Positions 21,982 through 26,581 of a stretch of DNA of 26,581 nt are shown here, piece after piece. The DNA is from Methanobacteriota archaeon (GTDB lineage Archaea; Thermoplasmatota; Thermoplasmata; RBG-16-68-12), in contig VBLS01000170.1 of NCBI GenBank assembly GCA_005878635.1, positions 1 through 26,581 of the forward strand. Reading direction: 5' to 3'. The position numbers were made by a program, and so were the translations under genes. Numbering within the stretch: the first letter of the stretch is position 1; every line of letters begins with the position of its first letter. The notes under the pieces are model-generated. The model saw nothing but the letters and a program-made list of their open reading frames with translations. It ran no database searches and was not told where the DNA came from.

Positions 21982-23321
21982 GCGGATCCCTCCAGGCCCT
22001 CGAGCATCTCCCGCGCCTCCGCCTGCACGTCGACCTTGAGGAGCTTCGCCGATTCCACGATCATCATGAGCCCGTAGTCGTCCGAGGTCACGTTCCCGCG
22101 GGCCTCGATCGGCTGGGCCACCAGGATGTCCGCGAGCTCGTCCCTCACGACGTCGGTCGACATCGCCTCCTTCGCGGCGGCGATGCACGCCTCGAGGGAC
22201 TTGTCCAGGAGTCCCTCCGTCAGCTCGCGGTCGAAGACGGCGGTGAGGGCGCCGGAGCCATCGTCCAGGACCGCCTTCACGCGGAGGTCGGGTTCGCCTT
22301 TGACCTCTCCATGGAGGCGGCACGCCCCCTTCCTCAGGACGCGGCGGCACTCCGGGCAGCGGTACACCAGGCCGGAGCCTTCCCGGAGATCGATCAAGAT
22401 GCCGCGGACCGTCACGTCGGCGGCGCCGCCTCGCTCCGCGAGGTCCTCGATCCACATCCGCGGACTGACGTTGAGCCGCTCCGACGGAGGCAGCAGGTCC
22501 GGCTTCAACCGGGTGATCGTCGCCCGCTCGTCGAAGCTCACCTGCGGGATGCCTCGCCACGTCTTGACGTAGGCCCCTTCGACGCGGACGACCTCGTCCG
22601 GCTTGAGGGAGAAGTCCTTCCAGGCGCTGAACTGCGTCTTGCCAGTCTCGTCCGCGAGGACGCCGGAGAAGACGGCCTTCGCGGCCCCGTCGACCTCGAC
22701 CTCGCGCCGCTCGACGGACAAGATGCGCGCGGTCACGGCGACGTTCGACGCACCCTCCCGCAGGTCCGCGACGCGGACCGCCGTCGGCTTGCCGACGTAC
22801 GGCTGGCCCGCGCCGGGCTTGAATTCCGGCAGGGCCGTCGGGGATTCCTTGGCCACCGCGGTCCGGATGCCGAAGTTGACCTGGACCTGGCCGCGGTATT
22901 CCTTCGTGTACGCGTTCTGCACGCGGACCACGTCCCCCTTGGCGAGGGGGACGGGAAGGGGCTCCCACGCGGTGAAGGGGATCGTCGTCGTCGGATCGCC
23001 GAGGATGCCGTACAAGATGCGCTTCGAGCCGCCTTCGACGGTCACGTCCCGCTCGTTCACACTCACGATCCGGGCGAGCAGGTTGACGCTCTGCTCTCCG
23101 GGCATGAGCTCCCGCAGGGTCTTGCTGATCCCCGTCGTGAGGGTCGCGGGGTTCCCGCCGTGCTTCTTAACGATCGACCGCTTCGCCGTGTCCAGCGACA
23201 CGCGATAGACGTTCAGGTAGCTCGACAGCTCTCGCTCGATCTCTTGCTCACTCACTTTGTTCCCAAGCGCCCGGGTGATGTCATGGACATGGGGCGCCAA
23301 CTCCTCTTTCACAGAACTCAC
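21978..23321 (-). CDS. rpa: replication protein A, large subunit-type (archaeal RPA)
   Basis: 447 residues, single-stranded-DNA-binding protein of replication and repair. An N-terminal helical segment (VKEELAPHVHDITRALGNKV) is followed by at least three OB folds, each with the alternating strand pattern and conserved Trp or Phe: RILYGILGDPTTTIPFTAWE, AVFSGVLADETGKTQFSAWK, and a third after GGAADVTVRGILIDLREG. A zinc motif CPEC-x8-C-x2-H lies near residue 322 in the C-terminal OB fold, as in archaeal and eukaryotic RPA. The start is GTG 23321, chosen because the conserved region begins there and the extra upstream residues read as leader. TATAAAG at 23373-23379 predicts transcription from about 23350. 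The RPA-associated gene follows by a GTGA overlap. Confidence 0.92.
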   Translation of the reverse strand: MSSVKEELAPHVHDITRALGNKVSEQEIERELSSYLNVYRVSLDTAKRSIVKKHGGNPATLTTGISKTLRELMPGEQSVNLLARIVSVNERDVTVEGGSKRILYGILGDPTTTIPFTAWEPLPVPLAKGDVVRVQNAYTKEYRGQVQVNFGIRTAVAKESPTALPEFKPGAGQPYVGKPTAVRVADLREGASNVAVTARILSVERREVEVDGAAKAVFSGVLADETGKTQFSAWKDFSLKPDEVVRVEGAYVKTWRGIPQVSFDERATITRLKPDLLPPSERLNVSPRMWIEDLAERGGAADVTVRGILIDLREGSGLVYRCPECRRVLRKGACRLHGEVKGEPDLRVKAVLDDGSGALTAVFDRELTEGLLDKSLEACIAAAKEAMSTDVVRDELADILVAQPIEARGNVTSDDYGLMMIVESAKLLKVDVQAEAREMLEGLEGSA

Positions 23322-23372
23322 GTTCCTGAGGCGTGTCTGTTTCTCGCCTCGTCCCTCCGGACGATTCCGTCC

Positions 23373-23379
23373 TATAAAG
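23373..23379 (-). promoter_or_regulatory. TATA box of the RPA operon
   Basis: Minus strand CTTTATA, about 26 nt upstream of a predicted transcription start near 23350 and about 55 nt upstream of GTG 23321. It occupies the gap that RPA shares with the divergent GNAT gene. Confidence 0.55.
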
Positions 23380-23460
23380 GGGTTCGGACGGGTGGACGAA
23401 AGTACTGCCGGCGGCGGTCCGTGCGGAAGGTTCATTCCCTATCTTCCGTATCTTTCGACC

Positions 23461-24246
23461 GTGGACACGGATGAGATGATGCGGGCGGTCCTCGAGTTCC
23501 TCCGGACGGCGCGGGAACTCGCTCCGATCAAGGTGCAGCGCCCCTGGGGGACGGTCTACCGCGATGATCGGTTCCCGTTGATCCATCAGGCGAACCTCGC
23601 CTGGGTGTCGGCCGTCCCGGATGACGGTCCGGAGCCGATCTTGGCGGACATGGATCAGGCCTTTCGCGGCACCGCGATCCGCCATCGGGCCCTCCTGTTC
23701 GAGGATGCGGAACGAGCGTATGCCGTCCAGGAGGAATTCATCCGTCGCGGATTCCGCCCGACCGCGGAACTCGCGATGGCCAAGGTCGGCCTGCCCGATT
23801 GCATCGTGAACCGCGAGGTGGAGATTCGATCCGCGGCGGAGGGCGAGGCCGCCGAGGGATTCCGGTCCGTGATGCGGGCCACGGATGCCGCCTTCGGCCA
23901 TCCTCCCGAGGTCCTCGAGCAAATGTGGGGACTCCGCCAGGACTGGGCGCATCAGGTCGGGATGCGGCCGTACCTGGCCACCCTGAACGGCGCGCCGGCC
24001 GGGACGTTCAGCGTGTGGCCCCGCGGGATCTTCGCCTGGATCGACGACGTCGCGACCCATCCCGATTTCCGGATGCAAGGCGTCGGCCGCACGATGATCT
24101 TCGAGGCCTGCAAACGGGCGGCCGAGGCGCGCTGCGAGTGGGTCGTCCTGATCTCGGACCTGTTCGACACCCCGCAAGAGATGTACAAGACGCTGGGCTT
24201 CGAGCCGATCGGCGAGGTCCGCGGCTTCCTCCGCGAGAGCGGATGA
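23461..24246 (+). CDS. GNAT-family N-acetyltransferase
   Basis: 261 residues. The C-terminal half is a GNAT fold: YLATLNGAPAGTFSVWPRGI (strand 4), FAWIDDVATHPDFRMQGVGR (strand 4 to the acetyl-CoA pyrophosphate loop R-x-Q-G-V-G-R), IFEACKRAAEARCEWVVLIS and YKTLGFEPIGEVRGFL. The N-terminal half resembles a degenerate GNAT-like domain, so this may be a double-GNAT protein. It transfers acetyl from acetyl-CoA to an amine; the acceptor is unknown. GTG 23461 is the best start: the sequence upstream reads as promoter, with a CCTATCTT-like box near 23437-23445, implying little or no leader. It is divergent from RPA. Confidence 0.82.
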   Translation: MDTDEMMRAVLEFLRTARELAPIKVQRPWGTVYRDDRFPLIHQANLAWVSAVPDDGPEPILADMDQAFRGTAIRHRALLFEDAERAYAVQEEFIRRGFRPTAELAMAKVGLPDCIVNREVEIRSAAEGEAAEGFRSVMRATDAAFGHPPEVLEQMWGLRQDWAHQVGMRPYLATLNGAPAGTFSVWPRGIFAWIDDVATHPDFRMQGVGRTMIFEACKRAAEARCEWVVLISDLFDTPQEMYKTLGFEPIGEVRGFLRESG

Positions 24247-24276
24247 GGCCAGGTCGGTCGACGGCCGTTCGGGGAA

Positions 24277-24302
24277 ATGTTATAGTTAAACAACCATAAC
24301 AT
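24277..24302. promoter_or_regulatory. 26-bp palindromic operator-like site with embedded TATA box (SDR gene)
   Basis: Arms ATGTTATAGTT (24277-24287) and AACCATAACAT (24292-24302) are inverted repeats of 11 bp with one mismatch around an AAAC spacer. The AT-rich core (TTATAGTTAAA, 24280-24290) is the only plausible TATA box for the SDR gene that follows. A dimeric regulator bound here would cover the box, so repression is the natural reading. It lies 30 nt after the GNAT stop. The site has no T-run and is not a typical archaeal terminator. Confidence 0.6.
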
Positions 24303-24341
24303 CCGAATCCTTCTTAGCCGCTGCCGGTGGTCGCCCCTCCG

Positions 24342-25133
24342 ATGGACTTGGGCCTGCGCGGCAAGGTGGCCGTCGTCGCGGCCGCGAGCCAAGGGATGGG
24401 CCTCGCGACGGCCCGGGCGCTCGCGCAAGAAGGATGCAAGGTCGCGATATGCGCCCGAAATCAGGCGCCTCTCGAAAAGGCCGCAGCCGCGATCCGGAAG
24501 GATACCGGGGCGGAGGTCTTGGCCGTCCGCGCGGACATGTCCCGGGCGCCGGACGTCGACGCGTTCGTGAAGGCGGCCCTCGCCTCCTTCGGAGGCGTCG
24601 ATCTCCTCGTGCCGAATGCCGGAGGACCGGCGGCCGGACGCGCGGACGCGTTGACGGACGAGCAGTGGTCGCAGGCCTTCGACTTGACGTTTCAGAGCGC
24701 GAATCGTCTCATCCGGGCGTCCCTCCCCTCGATGCGGTCCCGGGGAGGCGGCTCGATCGTCGCGATCACCTCGATCTCGGTGAAGCAGCCGGTCGACAAT
24801 CTCGTCCTTTCGAACGCAATCCGCGCCGCGGTCGTCGGCCTCGTGAAGACCCTCGCGCGGGAGCTCGGGTCGGACCAGATCCGGGTGAACGCGGTGGCGC
24901 CCGGCTGGATCGCGACGGACCGCTTGTTGGACCTCATGCGGGACCGGGCGAAGCGGGAGGGGCGGCGGTTCGAAGACGTTGTCGCGGAAGGGACGCGGGA
25001 GATCCCGCTGGGCCGGTACGGGGAGCCCCGCGAGGTCGCCGACCTGATCGCGTTCCTGCTCTCGGAGCGGGCGTCCTATCTCACCGGGAACGTCATCCAG
25101 ATCGATGGCGGATTGTACCGCGGCATCCACTAG
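24342..25133 (+). CDS. short-chain dehydrogenase/reductase lacking the YxxxK catalytic pair
   Basis: 263 residues, classical-type SDR fold. The Gly-rich NAD(P) motif is AAASQGMGLATARAL, NAG is in LLVPNAGGPAAG, and the catalytic Ser is in IVAITSISVKQP. The Tyr-x3-Lys pair expected in the next helix is replaced: LSNAIRAAVVGLVK has Ser and Arg at those places. RVNAVAPGWIATD and YLTGNVIQIDGG are normal. A known SDR branch shows this LSN...R substitution, so it is lineage-specific rather than a sequencing fault; redox activity is doubtful or altered. ATG 24342 starts at MDLGLRGKVAV; GTG 24327 is an alternative adding five residues. A strong palindrome covers the promoter. Confidence 0.85.
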   Translation: MDLGLRGKVAVVAAASQGMGLATARALAQEGCKVAICARNQAPLEKAAAAIRKDTGAEVLAVRADMSRAPDVDAFVKAALASFGGVDLLVPNAGGPAAGRADALTDEQWSQAFDLTFQSANRLIRASLPSMRSRGGGSIVAITSISVKQPVDNLVLSNAIRAAVVGLVKTLARELGSDQIRVNAVAPGWIATDRLLDLMRDRAKREGRRFEDVVAEGTREIPLGRYGEPREVADLIAFLLSERASYLTGNVIQIDGGLYRGIH

Positions 25134-25139
25134 GCCGCG

Positions 25140-25469
25140 TCACACATCCCGCTTCGGCGCCTTCGCCGGGGTGGTCGCGCACGACCAGCAGGATTGGCGG
25201 GAGACGCTGTTCCATGCGCGGCATTTGCGGCACTGCCACGTTTCCGCGGTCGGCCCGACCGAGGGACGCGCGCCGAGGCGGGCGATCGCCGCCCCACAGG
25301 ACCAGCAGACCGTCAGCTCCGCTTCGTTCGTGACCGCGCAGTGGGGGCATTCCCAGCTCGGGCCGAGGAGGCGAGGCAGCTTGCGGGTGCGGAGGCGCCA
25401 GTCGATCCATGCGAACACGACGCCACCCACCAGGAGAATCAGGAGGGCGCCTGGCAGGAGGTCTTCCAC
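25140..25469 (-). CDS. membrane-anchored protein with two RanBP2-like zinc fingers
   Basis: 109 residues. One N-terminal membrane helix (about 5-24: LPGALLILLVGGVVFAWIDW) is followed by a basic stretch and two similar zinc modules: WECPHCAVTNEAELTVCWSC and WQCRKCRAWNSVSRQSCWSC. Each fits W-x-C-x2-C-x3-N-x6-C-x2-C, the RanBP2-type pattern, and they look like an internal duplication. Function unknown; such fingers bind RNA or protein. The start is GTG 25469. The TATA box TATAT (about 25496-25503) is centred about 29 nt upstream, so the mRNA has almost no leader. It converges on the SDR gene with a 6-nt gap. Confidence 0.75.
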   Translation of the reverse strand: MEDLLPGALLILLVGGVVFAWIDWRLRTRKLPRLLGPSWECPHCAVTNEAELTVCWSCGAAIARLGARPSVGPTAETWQCRKCRAWNSVSRQSCWSCATTPAKAPKRDV

Positions 25470-25547
25470 GTCCGACTAGGTTCTCGGGCGGCGATGATAT
25501 AGGCTCCCTGCCGCGTATCACAGATGATAGCTCTTTTCCTCGTGGAT

Positions 25548-26165
25548 TCACTGATTGAAGGTCTCGACCTTCTCGAACGTCGTCTTGAGGTACTTGATGA
25601 GGACGTCGCGGGCCCGTCGGAGGTGGCTCTCGTACCACACGCGGACGAGGTCCGCGAAGAGCCGGTGCAGGTCGTCCATGTTCGTCTTGTCGAGCGGCTG
25701 ATCGTACAGCGTGTGGATCGTCCAGCTCCGCTTCCAGCCGCTGTACTTGTAGTAATGCTCGCCCTCGGAATATTCGAACGTCACGCGCAGGTGGACCTTT
25801 CCGTCGACCTCGACGTAGTTCACCTTGAGCGCGTCGCCGACGCGGCCTTGGTCCATCGAGCGGTCGAGGAGTTGGACCGTCTGGACCGCGGCGGGGTTGA
25901 ATCCGGGCCGCCAGTGCCAGTCGCCGTCGGGAAACGTGTCCGGGAACACGCCCCAGTTCGTGTACGACGGCTCGAGGGCGAAGTGCACGTTGATCTTGTT
26001 GAACCGCTTCCAGACCTTCCAGAAGTCCTCGATGAGGGTCTTGTTGAGCTCGAGCCGGGCGACGTTTTGTTCTCCGACGTCCTCGATGATTTCCCGGGTC
26101 TTCTTCTCGAGCTCCGCGTCCAGGGAGGAGAACCAATCATCCCCCTTGGCCTTCTTCGCCGCCAT
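25548..26165 (-). CDS. hypothetical protein, 205 aa
   Basis: No family recognised. It starts MAAKKAKGDDWFSSLDAELE. The middle is rich in aromatics (FWKVWKRFNKINVHFALEPS, GDWHWRPGFNPAA, FEYSEGEHYYKYSGWKRSW), suggesting a beta-sheet or barrel with a ligand pocket, followed by a helical C-terminus (LHRLFADLVRVWYESHLRRA). No membrane segment or signal is visible. ATG 26165 is preferred to an in-frame TTG at 26195: TATATA at about 26208-26215 places the transcript start near 26185, after the TTG and before the ATG, and AAGGG lies 8 nt upstream of the ATG. Codon use and composition match the neighbours. Confidence 0.75.
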   Translation of the reverse strand: MAAKKAKGDDWFSSLDAELEKKTREIIEDVGEQNVARLELNKTLIEDFWKVWKRFNKINVHFALEPSYTNWGVFPDTFPDGDWHWRPGFNPAAVQTVQLLDRSMDQGRVGDALKVNYVEVDGKVHLRVTFEYSEGEHYYKYSGWKRSWTIHTLYDQPLDKTNMDDLHRLFADLVRVWYESHLRRARDVLIKYLKTTFEKVETFNQ

Positions 26166-26246
26166 GGCCAAGACCCTTCTCTCCTTTGCGCCCAATGAAA
26201 TATCTCGGTATATAGGTATTTGTCAGGACCACCTGGAGGCGGCGAA

Positions 26247-26581
26247 CTAGTCTCCTCCCGCGATGGTGACCATCGCGTAGAAGGTTCGGAAGGCCTCGGG
26301 GTAGTCCGCGGCCTCGAATTCGAAATGCAATCCCGCGATACGGCGGACGGTGGGGATCATGGCCGCCCGGTCGGCTGCGTAGGTGCCTCGAAACTCGACG
26401 ACCATGCGAATCGGCATCTTGGCTCGGAGCGGCGCAATAGTCTTCGCCTCTCGGAGGGCCTTGGCGGCCTCGGTCCGAATCTGTTCCCGCGCCTTCTTCG
26501 GATGCAGATTCCTCGCGGCGGTGGCTCCCGTCGCATCTTTCACCGCGACCGTGTGGACGTTTCCGATTAGCGCCTTCGCCT
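26247..26581 (-). CDS. M55 D-aminopeptidase DppA-like protein, C-terminal part
   Basis: The 5' end lies outside the window; about 110 C-terminal codons are present. The translation includes KALIGNVHTVAVKDATG, RNLHPKKAREQIRTEAAKAL, IRMVVEFRGTYAADRAAMIP and FEFEAADYPEAFRTFYAMVT. This corresponds to the C-terminal region of the DppA (peptidase M55) family: the conserved V-K-x-A-x-G segment, the P-x-K-A helix, the 'v-EF....-ADRAA..P' strand and the closing D-Y-x-E-A-x-x-x-F. DppA is a zinc-dependent D-aminopeptidase forming a decameric ring; its metal ligands lie mainly in the missing N-terminal part. The substrate here is not determinable. Confidence 0.8.
   Translation of the reverse strand, partial: AKALIGNVHTVAVKDATGATAARNLHPKKAREQIRTEAAKALREAKTIAPLRAKMPIRMVVEFRGTYAADRAAMIPTVRRIAGLHFEFEAADYPEAFRTFYAMVTIAGGD

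Noticed and set aside
21982..22968. Upstream extension of the RPA-associated protein frame
   Set aside because: Shadow of RPA. The GTGA overlap at 21978-21981 with a Shine-Dalgarno marks the true start.
24277..24302. Transcription terminator for the GNAT gene
   Set aside because: No T-run follows, and the dyad coincides with the TATA box needed by the next gene. An operator is the better explanation.

Overview
The window is a dense stretch of high-GC archaeal chromosome. Archaeal markers include a TATA-driven ribosomal protein L40e gene, an archaeal type IA topoisomerase with four C-terminal zinc modules, an RPA and RPA-associated-protein pair, two KaiC/RAD55-like ATPases, and A/T-rich TATA boxes 23-30 nt upstream of start codons, which indicates leaderless transcripts. 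A TPP (THI-box) riboswitch in an archaeon, together with the gene content, points to a Thermoplasmata-like (Thermoplasmatota) organism. The exact lineage cannot be fixed from the sequence alone. No rRNA, tRNA, CRISPR array, prophage or transposase was seen.

Layout: (1) 1-3018 holds the start of an FAD oxidoreductase, a small unknown gene, an AT-rich island with repeats, a solitary GcvT-family protein and a double SRPBCC protein. (2) 3019-6408 holds DUF1801, ribosomal L40e, a nucleotidyltransferase, a decayed second copy of L40e and a VOC protein with a basic tail, plus two unexplained gaps. (3) 6409-11681 holds an MBL-fold hydrolase, topA, and a thiamine unit (TPP riboswitch, AIR-synthase-like protein, thiE), followed by a small zinc protein. 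(4) 11850-13322 is a DHA2-type MFS exporter. (5) 13411-20311, all on the minus strand, is a run of metabolic and signalling genes: a catalytically degenerate KaiC-like protein, an intact KaiC-like ATPase, a SerB-like HAD phosphatase, a PfpI/DJ-1 protein, purC, ilvE, sucC and sucD. (6) 20609-26581 holds a membrane zinc-ribbon protein, the RPA operon, a GNAT protein, an SDR with a palindromic operator-like site, a RanBP2-like zinc protein, an unknown conserved-looking gene and the end of a DppA-type peptidase.

Three observations go beyond ordinary annotation. First, four genes (purC, sucD, the HAD phosphatase and the nucleotidyltransferase) have recognisable conserved N-termini with no ATG, GTG or TTG available. 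The best start candidates are CTG (twice), ACG and ATT, each one base from ATG. Second, in three co-directional gene pairs the stop codon of the upstream gene lies inside the TATA box of the downstream gene, which starts about 25-30 nt later. Third, a ribosomal L40e relic that has lost all four zinc cysteines sits 1 kb downstream of the intact gene. The TPP riboswitch places an AIR-synthase/HypE-like protein of uncertain function in thiamine metabolism.
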